Shown: piece by piece, positions 47,345 through 56,810 of the stretch
Position numbering within the stretch: the stretch's first letter is position 1
Layout of the letters: every line of letters begins with the position of its first letter
Position numbers and translations under genes: made by a program
The notes under the pieces: generated by a model
Told to the model about the DNA's origin: nothing
Seen by the model: the letters and a program-made list of their open reading frames with translations, nothing else
The model's database searches: none
Assembly: GCA_009843915.1 (NCBI GenBank)
Contig: VYCM01000009.1
Location: 1 to 64,000 of the forward strand
Length of the DNA stretch: 64,000 nt
Origin: Acidimicrobiaceae bacterium
Lineage (GTDB): Bacteria > Actinomycetota > Acidimicrobiia > Acidimicrobiales > Aldehydirespiratoraceae
Direction: 5' to 3'

Positions 47345-48490
47345 TCAGGCTGCGGCGAGCGCGGCCGCGATCCACGGATCGATGATGTCGCGGTTGGCCG
47401 CGATCCATTCGGCGGCCGCAGCGACCATGTCATCGTTGGGGTTGGCGCCTGCGTCGATGGCCACCGCCTGGACGGCAACCGCCAGCGGGTCGATCTCGAA
47501 GTTGGCGAGCAGGGACGCAGCCGCCGGGTTGGCCGCCAGGAAGTCATTGTTGGCGGTCACCACGATGTCTGAGGGCGTGAACATGGTGGTGCACGGGTCG
47601 TTGGTGCAGGCATCACCCACTGCGGAGACTCCCTCCTGCCCCTCAAGGGCCTGGTCCGGCTCGATGGCGAGCCACAGCACGTCCCGCCCCGGCACGAGCT
47701 TGCCCACGAAGGCGGTGGGCGTCCACACATACTGCAGGACGGGACCGCCCGTCTCGAAGCTCGCCTGCGACTCGGCGAACAGCGCCGCGTGGGTGGCCGA
47801 CACCTGCGCGATGCGATCGTCCCAGCCGTTCTTGGCGATCGTGTCGTTCATCACCTTCTGGCAACCCCATCCGTCGTCACAGCCGTTGAGGTCGGCCTTG
47901 CCGTCGCCGTCGGTGTCGAAGTGGGCGACCGCGTCGGCATTGTCGAGCAGCTCGCCGAGAGTGGTGAAGCCGAACTGCTCCACGCTGGGAATGTCCACCA
48001 GGAGGCCTTGCAGGGCTCCCGACGCCATCATCGTGCCGATGTACTGGACCCGGTCGCCGAAGGTGCCGCCGTCGGGACTCTCACCCTCGAGCAGGGGAGT
48101 GTGGTTGAGGGGCCACGACGACGCCCACAGGTCGTAGTCGCCCTGGGCCAAGGCCGGGTAGAAGGTCGCCGGCGCGATCTCCTCGGGGTCGGTGACCTCG
48201 TAGCCGAGCTCCTCGAGGAGCAACTGCACGACGTAGTTCTGGAAGTTGGTCTCCTTCCAGTTGCCCCGCGCCATGGTGACGGTCACACCCTCGCCGGGCA
48301 GCGCCATCTCTTCCTCGGCGGCCGCCTCTTCCTCGGCGGCTTCGGCTTCGGCCTGGGCCGCCTCGGCCTCGGCGCCGTCGTCGACCGGTGCCGGCGTCGT
48401 CGCCGGCTCTTCGTCGTCGCCGCAGGCTGCGGCCAGCAGTCCGAACGTCAGAAGGACGGCGACGAGCGCTCGTCCGCGGAAAATTCTCAT
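47345..48490 (-). CDS. glycine-betaine-type ABC substrate-binding lipoprotein (ProX-like)
   Basis: 381 residues. Lipobox LLAAAC (Cys23), a short Ala/Glu-rich tether (about 36-62), then an OpuAC/ProX domain: VTVTMARGNWKETNF, LWASSWPLNHTPLLE, and tryptophans for an aromatic cage. Binds betaine, choline or related quaternary amines, or a different solute; the ligand is not provable from sequence. Divergent from proV with 173 bases between starts. Confidence 0.87.
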   Translation of the reverse strand: MRIFRGRALVAVLLTFGLLAAACGDDEEPATTPAPVDDGAEAEAAQAEAEAAEEEAAAEEEMALPGEGVTVTMARGNWKETNFQNYVVQLLLEELGYEVTDPEEIAPATFYPALAQGDYDLWASSWPLNHTPLLEGESPDGGTFGDRVQYIGTMMASGALQGLLVDIPSVEQFGFTTLGELLDNADAVAHFDTDGDGKADLNGCDDGWGCQKVMNDTIAKNGWDDRIAQVSATHAALFAESQASFETGGPVLQYVWTPTAFVGKLVPGRDVLWLAIEPDQALEGQEGVSAVGDACTNDPCTTMFTPSDIVVTANNDFLAANPAAASLLANFEIDPLAVAVQAVAIDAGANPNDDMVAAAAEWIAANRDIIDPWIAAALAAA

Positions 48491-48663
48491 TTGTGGCCCT
48501 CCGTTGTTGATGGGCTCAGGAGCCTCCGACCCCCGAGCTGTCCCCGCTCCTTCCTAGTTCAGGCGGGCCAGTCTCGCAATAGCGATGTCAACTTTGCTCC
48601 TAGGCCATCGACTGGCCTGCACCACTAGTGTTGCGGGGCAGGTCCAGGTCTAGGAATGGGCGT

Positions 48664-49890
48664 ATGCCGACCAAGGTCAAGATTGCGGACACAACGAAGA
48701 TCTTCGGCGACGAGCCCGACGGCGAAGCTCTCGCGTTGTTGCGAGCCGGCTGCTCGAAGGAGGAGATCAAGGAGCGCACCGGACACGTAGTCGGCGTGAA
48801 GGACGCCAACATCGATGTCGAGGAGGGGGAGATCTTCGTGGTGATGGGCCTGTCCGGCTCGGGCAAGTCCACACTCCTCCGCTGTGTCAACCGGCTCTAC
48901 GAGCCGACCACGGGCACGATCGTCGTCGACGGAATCGATGTGACGGCCCTCAACCCCAAGGAGCTCCAGGCCTTCCGCCGTGACAGCACCGGCATGGTGT
49001 TCCAGCACTTCGCCCTGTTTCCCCACCAGGACATACTCTCCAATGTCGCCTTCGGCCTGAGGGTCAAGGGCGTCGATCCCAAGACCCGCGACGCGGCCGC
49101 GGAGGGAGCGCTCGCGCTCGTCGGGCTGGCCGGCTACGAGGCCAGCTACCCGCGGCAGCTCAGCGGCGGCATGCAGCAGCGGGTCGGGCTGGCCCGCGCC
49201 CTCGCCACCGACCCGGACATCCTGCTGATGGACGAGGCCTTCAGCGCTCTGGATCCGCTGATCCGGCGCCAGATGCAGGACGAGTTGATGGAGATCCAGG
49301 GCAAGCTCCACAAGACGATCCTGTTCATCACCCACGATCTCAACGAGGCGCTCCGGGTCGGCTCGCGGGTGTGCATCATGAAGGACGGAGCCATCCACCA
49401 GATCGGGGCGCCCGAAGACATCCTCATGCGCCCCGAGACCGACTATGTAGCCGAGTTCGTCCAGGATGTCGACCAGGGCCGGGTGCTGGCCGTGGAGACG
49501 GTGCGCGAGGACGCGGCGACGGTGCCGGCCGGCGGGTCTGTCGCAGATGTGCTGGACGCCATCGCCGGCCTGGGGTCGGATGCGGCCCATGTGGTCGATG
49601 CCGACGGCCGACCCCTGGGCGTCGTCACCCGCCAGTCGGCCGAACGGGCCCGAGCCCGCGGCGACCAGCGGTTGGAGCCTCTCGTCGAGGCGGTTCCGGC
49701 CGTCACGGTCGACACGACGCTGGCCAAGGTCTACCAGCTGTTCGGGTCGGGCCTTCCGCTGGCCGTGGTCGACGGCGAGGGCAGGCTGATCGGGGCGGTC
49801 CGCCCCCTCGAGGTCCTGGCCGAACTGGGTCGGGTCGAGGGAGTCTCCGAGCAGTTGCAGCAAGCCAAGGCCCAAGAGGCTCAGACATGA
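48664..49890 (+). CDS. glycine-betaine-type ABC transporter ATPase with CBS domains (ProV-like)
   Basis: 408 residues. Walker A GLSGSGKST, Q-loop FQHFALFPH, signature LSGGMQQR, Walker B LLMDEAF, switch THD; the N-terminal extension with EALALLRAGCSKEEIKERTG is typical of ProV/OpuAA. The C-terminal 120 residues are a CBS-type pair (LGVVTRQSA, LIGAVRPLEVL) that may sense ionic strength. ATG 48664; stop overlaps the proW start. Confidence 0.93.
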   Translation: MPTKVKIADTTKIFGDEPDGEALALLRAGCSKEEIKERTGHVVGVKDANIDVEEGEIFVVMGLSGSGKSTLLRCVNRLYEPTTGTIVVDGIDVTALNPKELQAFRRDSTGMVFQHFALFPHQDILSNVAFGLRVKGVDPKTRDAAAEGALALVGLAGYEASYPRQLSGGMQQRVGLARALATDPDILLMDEAFSALDPLIRRQMQDELMEIQGKLHKTILFITHDLNEALRVGSRVCIMKDGAIHQIGAPEDILMRPETDYVAEFVQDVDQGRVLAVETVREDAATVPAGGSVADVLDAIAGLGSDAAHVVDADGRPLGVVTRQSAERARARGDQRLEPLVEAVPAVTVDTTLAKVYQLFGSGLPLAVVDGEGRLIGAVRPLEVLAELGRVEGVSEQLQQAKAQEAQT

Positions 49891-51857
49891 GTCAGCGAGT
49901 GCTGGCCACCAGCTTCTGGGACAACGACAACCTCGACGCCTGGGAGATCCCGTTCGGTCTGTGGATCGAGGAGATCGTCTTCTGGCTGACCACCCACATC
50001 AAGGGGTTCCTGGACGCCGTCAAGTGGCCCGTCGACAAGCTGCTGGAGCTCATCATCGACAACCTGCTGCAGGACTGGCTCCCGTGGCCGGTCGTGCTGC
50101 TGCTGTTCTTCCTGCTGGGGGTGGCCACCAGGAACATCCTGGTGGGGCTGGGCAGCGCGGCCGGCCTCCTGATCTGCGGCCTGCTCGGCAACGAGTACTG
50201 GGATCTCACCATGGAGACGCTCGGGATGATCATCGTGGCCGTGCTGATCTGCACGGTGATCGGCATCCCCCTGGGGATCCTGGCGGCCCGGGTCGACGCG
50301 TTCTGGAGCCGGCTCCGCCCGGTCCTGGACGGGATGCAGGTGATCCACCCCTTCGTGTACCTGCTGCCCATCATCTTCCTGTTCGGCGTGCGCCGGACCC
50401 CCGGCGTGCTGGCCACGCTGGTCTTCGCGCTGCCGCCCATCGTCAGGCTCACCAACCTGGGCATCCGGCAGGTCGCCGCCGACGTGGTCGAGGCGGCCCG
50501 GGCGTTCGGAGCGACCGAATTCCGGATCCTGCGCGAGGTCCAGATGCCGCTGGCCCGCCCCGCGATCATGGCCGGACTCAACCAGACCCTGCTGCTGTCG
50601 CTGTCCATGGTGGGAATCGTGGCCATCATCGCCGGCGGCGGCTTGGGCAAGCCGATCCTCACCGCGCTGAACACGGCCGACATTCCCGTCGGCGCGTCCG
50701 CCGGAGCGGGCCTCTACTTCGTCGGGGTGCTTCTCGACCGGATCTCGCAGCCCGAGGAGAGCGACGACAGGCGCAATCTCCTGGCGCGGATGCGCAGCGC
50801 CTGGATCACACGGGCCGATCCTGTGGTCCCCGCCGTGCCCGGCATGCAGGCCGGCCCGGAGGCCCCCGCCGGACCGGCTGCACCGGCTGCGCTGGAGCTG
50901 ACCGCCTCGCATCGCATCGGGGCCGCTGCCGCTCTCATCGGCGGTCTGCTGGCCGCATTCTCGGTGCTGCTGACCTGGGGAAACGACGCCGGGCTGCTGT
51001 CGGGTTGGGCCCGCTTCGACGACAACGACCTTCCCGGTGCCCACAGCGGGCTGGACGCCACCGGCGGCTCCTGGTTCGGGATCGTGTTCGGCCTAGTCGC
51101 CGTGGCTGTCGCCTTCGGCGGCGCGTCGGCGCTATGGCGGCCGCGCAGCCGTGACAAGTTCATGGCCGGCGGCGGCGCCTTCCTGGCGGCCGGGCTGGTG
51201 CTGGCCTCGCTCGCGGCGGCCTACCTGACCGTGTCGCCGCGGGGCGAGAACTACAGTCACGGCCCCGGTGTGTGGCTGGCTCTTCTCGGCGCGCTGATCG
51301 TCCTCGGCGGAGGCGCCGGCGCGGCCCTGCGGATGAGGTCCGCCGACGAGCCGGCCCGTGCAAGCACCCGTGAGTTGGCGGGCATGGTCGTGCTGACCCT
51401 GTTCCTCGTGTTCGCGGGAGCCTCGGGATCATGGATCCTGGACCAGCGCAGCGACGCGGCTCAGATCGCCGCGGAGCTGGCGGCCGAGGCTGAGGGCGCC
51501 GATCAGGGCGGCCTGGCGGCCGAGGTGCTGACCGAGGCCCTGGCCGAGACCCGCCGGGTGGTGGTCCGCGGCCTGGATACCGAAGGGCCGGGGATCGGCT
51601 ACATAGTCCTGGCCCTCACGGTCGCGTCCCTGGCGGCCACCCTCGGTCGGTTGGTGCGCAGCCATGCCGCCCAGCGCTACCTCGGCATTGTGCTGTTCGG
51701 CCTGGGATGCGCCATCACGGCCGTCGGGATGGCCTGGATCGCCTCCTTCGTCCGCTTGGCGACCCCGGCGCTCTCACCCGGGGCCAGCGCATTCCTGGTG
51801 GTAGTCGGCGGCCTTATCGTCGCCGCTCGCGGCTGGCGCGCCACCAGCCCGGCCTAG
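49887..51857 (+). CDS. glycine-betaine-type permease (ProW-like) with a long C-terminal membrane extension
   Basis: 656 residues. About 1-300: ProW/OpuAB permease (GIPLGILAARVDAFW, ARAFGATEFRILREVQMPLARPAIMAGLNQT EAA loop). Residues ~300-350 are Pro/Ala-rich. Residues ~350-656 add about six to eight further helices unrelated to ProW, with an Ala/Glu-rich outer segment (~525-560). The usual ProW is about 300-350 residues, so this is a fusion or lineage-specific accessory domain. ATG 49887 overlaps the proV stop (ATGA). Confidence 0.87.
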   Translation: MSQRVLATSFWDNDNLDAWEIPFGLWIEEIVFWLTTHIKGFLDAVKWPVDKLLELIIDNLLQDWLPWPVVLLLFFLLGVATRNILVGLGSAAGLLICGLLGNEYWDLTMETLGMIIVAVLICTVIGIPLGILAARVDAFWSRLRPVLDGMQVIHPFVYLLPIIFLFGVRRTPGVLATLVFALPPIVRLTNLGIRQVAADVVEAARAFGATEFRILREVQMPLARPAIMAGLNQTLLLSLSMVGIVAIIAGGGLGKPILTALNTADIPVGASAGAGLYFVGVLLDRISQPEESDDRRNLLARMRSAWITRADPVVPAVPGMQAGPEAPAGPAAPAALELTASHRIGAAAALIGGLLAAFSVLLTWGNDAGLLSGWARFDDNDLPGAHSGLDATGGSWFGIVFGLVAVAVAFGGASALWRPRSRDKFMAGGGAFLAAGLVLASLAAAYLTVSPRGENYSHGPGVWLALLGALIVLGGGAGAALRMRSADEPARASTRELAGMVVLTLFLVFAGASGSWILDQRSDAAQIAAELAAEAEGADQGGLAAEVLTEALAETRRVVVRGLDTEGPGIGYIVLALTVASLAATLGRLVRSHAAQRYLGIVLFGLGCAITAVGMAWIASFVRLATPALSPGASAFLVVVGGLIVAARGWRATSPA

Positions 51858-51864
51858 TTGGGGG

Positions 51865-51924
51865 GCTCCCGGCACGGCCGCGTCACCGCTCGGGCAGCAC
51901 GTGTGTTCACGGAACGCCGGGAGC
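51865..51924. repeat. 9-bp inverted repeat upstream of the Tm-1-like gene
   Basis: GCTCCCGGC (51865-51873) and GCCGGGAGC (51916-51924) enclose 42 bases in the 110-base gap after proW. It could be a terminator-like fold or a looped operator; a loose promoter (TTCACG, 16 bases, TAGTCT at 51927-51932) overlaps it. Confidence 0.35.
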
Positions 51925-51967
51925 GCATAGTCTCGGTTGTGGTGGCTGCGTCCTGGGAGGGTCCGAC

Positions 51968-53203
51968 ATGAGCAGCAGTCAGAATCCGAATACGGTCGTG
52001 ATAATCGGCGCCCTGGACACCAAGGGCGCGGAATTCGCCTTCGTCAAGGGACTCATCGAGAGCGAAGGGGTCGACACGCTGGTGGTCGACTTCGGGACGA
52101 TGGGGGAGCCCACCCTGGAGCCCGACGTCACCAGGGAGGAGGTCGCGTCGGCGGCGGATGGCGACATCTCCTATCTGGCCTCGGGCGAGCACAAGGACGA
52201 GGCGATGCAGACCATGGCGACGGGTCTCGCGGTCGTCGTCCGCCGGTTGTACGAGGAGGGGAGGCTCGGCGGGATCATCGGCATGGGCGGCACCGGCGGC
52301 ACCTCCATTGCCACCACGGGGATGCGCGTCCTGCCCGTGGGCGTGCCCAAGGTGATGGTGTCGACCGTGGCGGGCGGCGATGTCAGCGCCTACGCGGGGA
52401 CCAGGGACATCACCTTCATCCCGTCCATTGTCGATGTGGCCGGGATCAACAGCATCAGCCGGGCCGTCTACTCCAACGCGGCGGGAGCGATAGCCGGCAT
52501 GGTGAAGCTGGAGCGCCCGCCGGCCGGCGAGGAGCGCCCGCTGGTCACCGCTTCCATGTTCGGCAACACGACCACCTGCGTCGAGCGAGCCCGCGGTGCC
52601 GTTGAGGCCGGCGGCTACGAGGTCCTGGTGTTTCACGCCACCGGCATCGGGGGCAGGACCATGGAGAGTCTGATCGCCGACGGCTACATCGCCGGCTCCC
52701 TGGACATCACAACCACCGAGTTGGCCGACTGGGTGTGTGGAGGCGTCTTCAGCGCGGGGCCGGAGCGCTGCCAGGCCGCGTCCGGCGCGGGCATCCCTGC
52801 CGTCGTCGTTCCGGGATGCGTCGACATGGCCAACTTCGACTCGATCGACACCGTCCCCGAGCGGTACGCGGGCCGGAACCTCTACCAGTGGAACCCGAAC
52901 GTCACCCTGCTGCGCACCAATGTGGAGGAGAACGTCCGGATAGGCGAGATCCTCGCGGCCGCAGTCAACCTGTCCAATGCGCCGACCACCGTCCTGCTGC
53001 CAATGAGGGGCGTCTCCATGCTGGACAGTGAGGGGGAGAGGTTCTGGGACCCGGAGGCGGACCAGGCATGCTTCGACGCCATCCGCGGCAACCTCCGGGC
53101 CGACGTCGCCGTCCATGAGGTAGACAGCAACATCAACGATCCCGAGTTCGCCGATCTGGCCGCCGGCACGCTGCTTGAGATGCTGCGGGACGCGGGCGGA
53201 TAG
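51968..53203 (+). CDS. Tm-1-like ATP-binding domain protein (UPF0261 family)
   Basis: 411 residues beginning [23 protein letters not shown], with [29 protein letters not shown] and the ending [15 protein letters not shown], all typical of UPF0261/Tm-1 N-terminal domains, which bind ATP. In plants the domain is the N-terminal half of the Tm-1 virus-resistance protein; bacterial roles are not settled. ATG 51968 follows GGGAGGG. The TIM-barrel partner follows after 10 bases, reproducing Tm-1 as two genes. Confidence 0.9.
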   Translation: MSSSQNPNTVVIIGALDTKGAEFAFVKGLIESEGVDTLVVDFGTMGEPTLEPDVTREEVASAADGDISYLASGEHKDEAMQTMATGLAVVVRRLYEEGRLGGIIGMGGTGGTSIATTGMRVLPVGVPKVMVSTVAGGDVSAYAGTRDITFIPSIVDVAGINSISRAVYSNAAGAIAGMVKLERPPAGEERPLVTASMFGNTTTCVERARGAVEAGGYEVLVFHATGIGGRTMESLIADGYIAGSLDITTTELADWVCGGVFSAGPERCQAASGAGIPAVVVPGCVDMANFDSIDTVPERYAGRNLYQWNPNVTLLRTNVEENVRIGEILAAAVNLSNAPTTVLLPMRGVSMLDSEGERFWDPEADQACFDAIRGNLRADVAVHEVDSNINDPEFADLAAGTLLEMLRDAGG

Positions 53204-53213
53204 GAGCGGCTCA

Positions 53214-54035
53214 GTGGCACTGGCACGCAGCGAGATCCTCCGGCGGGTGCGCGCCGAGGTCGCAGCAGGCCGGCCCGTGGTGGGATGCGGCGCCGGCACC
53301 GGCATCTCCGCCAAGTGCGCCGAGGCGGGCGGGGCGGACCTCATCATCATCTACAACTCCGGTCGCTATCGCATGGCTGGCAGGGGCTCGCTGGCCGGTC
53401 TGATGCCCTACGGGGACGCCAACGGGATCGTGGTGGAGATGGCCGCCGAGGTGCTTCCCGTCGTCGAGGACACTCCGGTCCTGGCAGGGGTCTGCGGCAC
53501 CGACCCGTTCCGGCTCATGCCGGTGTTCCTGAAGCAGCTGAAGGAGATCGGCTTCTCGGGCGTTCAGAACTTCCCGACGGTCGGGCTCATCGACGGCGCT
53601 TTCAGGCGAGACCTGGAAGCCACCGGAATGGGATACGACAAGGAGGTCGACGCCATCCATTGCGCCCACTCGCTGGACATGTTCACCTCCCCGTATGTCT
53701 TCGACCAGCAGCAGGCGGTGATGATGGCCGAGGCGGGCGCGGACATGCTCGTCGCCCATGTCGGCCTGACCACGTCGGGCACCATCGGTGCGGCTGATGC
53801 CATGACTCTCGACGAGGCGATCGAACGCGTGAACGCGATCGCCGAGGCCGGCCACGGAGTCCGCGACGACATCGTGGTCATCTGCCACGGTGGGCCCTTC
53901 GACGAGCCGTCCAACGTGGGCGAAGCACTGTCGAGGCTTCCCAGCAGCGTCGGATTCTTCGGCGCTTCGAGCATCGAACGCCTGCCGACCGAGCGGGCCA
54001 TCACCGAGCAGGTCAGGGCCTTCAAGGCCCTCTAG
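53214..54035 (+). CDS. TIM-barrel phosphoenolpyruvate-hydrolase-like / Tm-1 C-terminal-domain protein
   Basis: 273 residues. Motifs [49 protein letters not shown] and [14 protein letters not shown] define the PEP-hydrolase-like TIM barrel that forms the C-terminal half of plant Tm-1. Catalytic activity unknown. GTG 53214 is 8 bases after GGAG; longer frames upstream lack homology. Together with the preceding gene it likely forms one functional unit. Confidence 0.87.
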   Translation: MALARSEILRRVRAEVAAGRPVVGCGAGTGISAKCAEAGGADLIIIYNSGRYRMAGRGSLAGLMPYGDANGIVVEMAAEVLPVVEDTPVLAGVCGTDPFRLMPVFLKQLKEIGFSGVQNFPTVGLIDGAFRRDLEATGMGYDKEVDAIHCAHSLDMFTSPYVFDQQQAVMMAEAGADMLVAHVGLTTSGTIGAADAMTLDEAIERVNAIAEAGHGVRDDIVVICHGGPFDEPSNVGEALSRLPSSVGFFGASSIERLPTERAITEQVRAFKAL

Positions 54036-54061
54036 CCGGCCCAGAGCTTCGGCAGCACCCT

Positions 54062-55216
54062 CTAGCGGCGGAGGAGTTGCTTGAGCCGGCGGACCGCGGG
54101 CGTCCACAGCCACTCGGGCTCGGTGAACCGGCGGAAGTTCTCGCCGGGCAGCCCCGTGGGGTCGTAGAAGCTCGTGTCGGTCTGCTTGCGCATCTCGCTC
54201 GTGCGCTTGAGTATCTTCAGGGTGGCATAGGCCGTTCCCTTGTGGGTCCAGCCCTGCCGCTGATAGTTCCAGTTGTCGGGGGCCAGGTCCTGCGCCGCGG
54301 CGAAGTGCTTCAAGGCGCGCTCGCTGTCGCCAGCCGCCTCGAAGTGCAGCGCCAGCTTGAACGTCGCCTCGGCCAGCAGCCTGTCGTCGTCGACGGGCTT
54401 GAGCCGCTCGGCCAGCTCCCGGCTCGACCAGACGTGCTCGCTGTCGGCGCCCCGCTCGATCCAGTCCCGGGTGGCCTCCGCGAACGAGTCGTCGCCCAGG
54501 CGGACCTTGCCCAGGCCGAACCCGACGGTGGTCTCAGCCGGGTACACCCCTTCGTTGCTGCGAACGATCTTCCCGTTCTCGTCGATCCAGGCGGCCGACG
54601 GCACGTTCACCCAGCCGAACATCGAGCTGATCTCGTGGGTCGGGTCGATGACGCACCGGTAGGTCGGCGAGGCCCGGTTGAACCACTTGTTGACCACGGG
54701 GGGACCCGCCGAGTCCTGGGCCACGCTGATCAGCTCGAACCGGTCCGGACCGATCGACTGGTAGAGCTCCTGCCAGACCGGCAGGCTGAAGCGGCAGCCT
54801 CACCAGGAGGCCCAGGTGAACAGCACCACCTTGCGGCCCCGCAGGTCCGAGAGCCTCAACGTGTCGCCATTGCACTGGGTCACCTCAAAGTCGGGGGCGA
54901 TGGCCGATTCCAGTCCCATCTGACGCACTGCGGGCACCGAGCCGAGGCTCCACACGTCGCCGTCGCGCACGTACTTCTGGCCGAGCATGTCCGCGAACCC
55001 CGAGTAGTTGAACCACACCCAATCGTCGGCGTCGGCGATCCACTCCTCACGCTTGTGCTCCGGCAGCGGCACGCAGATCTCTCCCAGGCACGCGCCCTCG
55101 GGCTTCATCTGCCAGCCGGTCGCCTCGGGGAGCTCGCCGAGCCGCACCCACAAGACCCCGTCGGCGTCGGTCCGCTGGGCGACCTCGTTTGTCTTGCCGT
55201 CTGCGAGAATGATCAC
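54062..55216 (-). CDS. ResA/TlpA-like redoxin selenoprotein with in-frame UGA (Sec139)
   Basis: One frame runs from GTG 55216 (GGAG 5-6 bases upstream) to the stop at 54062, broken only by TGA at 54800-54802. Reading that TGA as selenocysteine gives 384 residues. Residues 1-100 are a domain with ELPEATGWQMKPEGACLGEICVPLP. A redoxin domain (about 105-250) has the active site FTWASW-U-GCRFSLPVWQELY, exactly where ResA/TlpA proteins have the catalytic cysteine. A C-terminal TPR-like helical region (about 285-340) follows. This fits the WAxxUGC selenoprotein pattern known for redoxins. A SECIS-like hairpin follows the UGA. No signal peptide is seen. Convergent with the TIM-barrel gene, divergent from ridA. 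Confidence 0.85.
54769..54802 (-). promoter_or_regulatory. bacterial SECIS-like element with the recoded UGA
   Basis: Minus-strand order: UGA (54802-54800), 14 bases, CCUGCC (54785-54780), loop GGUCU (54779-54775), GGCAGG (54774-54769). The perfect 6-bp stem and GGUCU loop start 20 bases after the UGA. The E. coli fdhF SECIS has the same GGUCU in its apical loop at a similar distance, the site read by SelB. Confidence 0.75.
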
Positions 55217-55329
55217 GATTGCTCCGCAAGCGCCGATTCGGCCGGCTGGGTGTGCGCTTCGCCGGGAAATAGTAGTTGCTGGTAGGTAGTTCTACCCGTG
55301 TCAGCCGTCGGTCGAAATAGGGTGCCGGG

Positions 55330-55728
55330 ATGGATATGGAGCGCAGGATCATCGACCCCTGGACGTGGCAGGACGAATACGGGTTCCACCAGGGCCATGA
55401 AGTCGTCAACCCGACCCGCACCCTCTACCTGTCGGGCCAAACCTCGCTCGACGCCGACGGCAATCCGGTGCACGTGGGCGACATGGCCGGCCAGATCCGC
55501 CAGGTCATAGACAACATCGAGGCCGTCCTCGCCGAGGCCGGCATGAGCCTCGCCGACATCGTGCGCATCAACATCTTCACCACCGACATGGACCTCTTCT
55601 TCGAGCACGCCGACGAACTCGAGCGGCTTCGAGAAGCCGGGACCCGGTACGCATCCACCCTCGTCGGGGTCACCAGGCTGGCGTTCCCCGAGTTCCTAGT
55701 CGAGATCGAGGCAACGGCCGCGAAGTAG
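55330..55728 (+). CDS. RidA/YjgF/YER057c family protein
   Basis: 132 residues of a trimeric RidA fold: LYLSGQTSLDADGNPVHVGDMAGQIRQVIDNIEAVLAEAG, DIVRINIFTTDM, AFPEFLVEIEATAA. RidA enzymes deaminate reactive enamine/imine intermediates; the catalytic arginine is not clearly in its canonical position, so function may differ. ATG 55330 (or 55336). Divergent from the selenoprotein gene with a 113-base gap. Confidence 0.85.
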   Translation: MDMERRIIDPWTWQDEYGFHQGHEVVNPTRTLYLSGQTSLDADGNPVHVGDMAGQIRQVIDNIEAVLAEAGMSLADIVRINIFTTDMDLFFEHADELERLREAGTRYASTLVGVTRLAFPEFLVEIEATAAK

Positions 55729-55826
55729 CGGTCCGAGCAACCCATCCGTGCTGGGTCGTAGTAGCCCGCTATTGATGTACTGGCGGGGTGTTTCACACCT
55801 CAGAACTCTGTGCGTGCAGCTGCCCA

Positions 55827-56780
55827 TCAGAGGATCGCAAGAGGATTGACTGGGGACCCGGTGCCTCCCGGTATCTGGAGTGGGGCCACTACGAGCTGGA
55901 ACTCGTAACGACCCTCTTGCTCGCACGCGTGCGACAGCGGTTCGAGCAGGGCGTTGTCGACCAGAGCGACGCCGAAGGCCCACGCCGCGGCATGAACCGC
56001 CCACGGGATCGCGAGGCCGTAGGGCGTGAGATCCATCATGTCCCAGACAAGGACCGCAGTGTCGGTCTCCCTTATGAACCGGAGGCAGGAGGCGTGCAGG
56101 CCGGGCCGCTCGTCGCTGGCGGACGGTAGGGAGCCGGCACCGGTCATGCCTCCCCACGGCCCATGACGGCGACTCCACTCCTCGCGGCCGCAGTACACCG
56201 CTACTGCATCTCCCGGCTCGATCTCGACCCCTTGCGACTCGGCGATCGCTTCGAGCTCCGCTCCGTGCACGGGCTCCTCGAAGGTGACGAACGGCTGCCC
56301 TCGATACCTGGGGACATCGAGAAGTACCCCTCTGGTAACGATGCCGTCCCTCCAGGCCTCGATTCCGCCGAAGGCTGCTCCGTCGAAGGAGATCTCCTCA
56401 TCGGGATCACGGCCGTTCCACATGCCGGATTCTGACCACACATGGCAAAGAGCGTCCACGTGCGTCAGTGCCAGCCCGTGGCAGTTGACGCCTATGAAGT
56501 CGACCGCCACCCCGCCCCCCGGATCTCGAGGGAATCGCTGCATGAAGTGGCGGGCCGGGTGCGGATTGTCCGGTCCCGGCCCTGTGGGGAGGGGGCGGCT
56601 CAGCGACACTGTCCGGCCCGTGCGCACCGCGGCCGCCGAACTCCGCCTCTTCTCGGCCGTGATCAAGTTGAGCGCCCCCAACTGGTCGTCGTGCCCCCAT
56701 CGTCCCCAGTTGCGATGCTCGGCCAGGTAGGCGTTGATGTCCTCGGCCATCAATCGATCGTCGGCGGTGGTGTCTGACAT
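55827..56780 (-). CDS. cyclase family protein (kynurenine-formamidase-like)
   Basis: 317 residues. The metal-binding motif HGLALTHVDALCHVW corresponds to HxGTHxDxPxH of the cyclase/formamidase family, with other ligands further along (DLTPYGLAIPWAVHAAAWAFG near the end). Hydrolyses cyclic or N-formyl amides in this family; substrate unknown. ATG 56780 with TAGGAG upstream; GTG 56783 is an alternative. It lies directly downstream of ssrA. Confidence 0.87.
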   Translation of the reverse strand: MSDTTADDRLMAEDINAYLAEHRNWGRWGHDDQLGALNLITAEKRRSSAAAVRTGRTVSLSRPLPTGPGPDNPHPARHFMQRFPRDPGGGVAVDFIGVNCHGLALTHVDALCHVWSESGMWNGRDPDEEISFDGAAFGGIEAWRDGIVTRGVLLDVPRYRGQPFVTFEEPVHGAELEAIAESQGVEIEPGDAVAVYCGREEWSRRHGPWGGMTGAGSLPSASDERPGLHASCLRFIRETDTAVLVWDMMDLTPYGLAIPWAVHAAAWAFGVALVDNALLEPLSHACEQEGRYEFQLVVAPLQIPGGTGSPVNPLAIL

Positions 56781-56810
56781 CACAACTCCTAGACGCTCAC
56801 TTACCAGTAG

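Noticed and set aside
48581-48590. Third copy of AGCGATGTCA in the proX/proV gap resembling the 38.0/43.9 kb operator
   Set aside because: It lacks the TGTCA-N6-TGACA dyad and the matching -35 spacing; only a 10-base coincidence is left.
54062-55216. Two separate genes or a pseudogene at the redoxin
   Set aside because: Both halves are in the same frame, the TGA sits at the catalytic position and a SECIS-like hairpin follows; a random stop is a poorer explanation.
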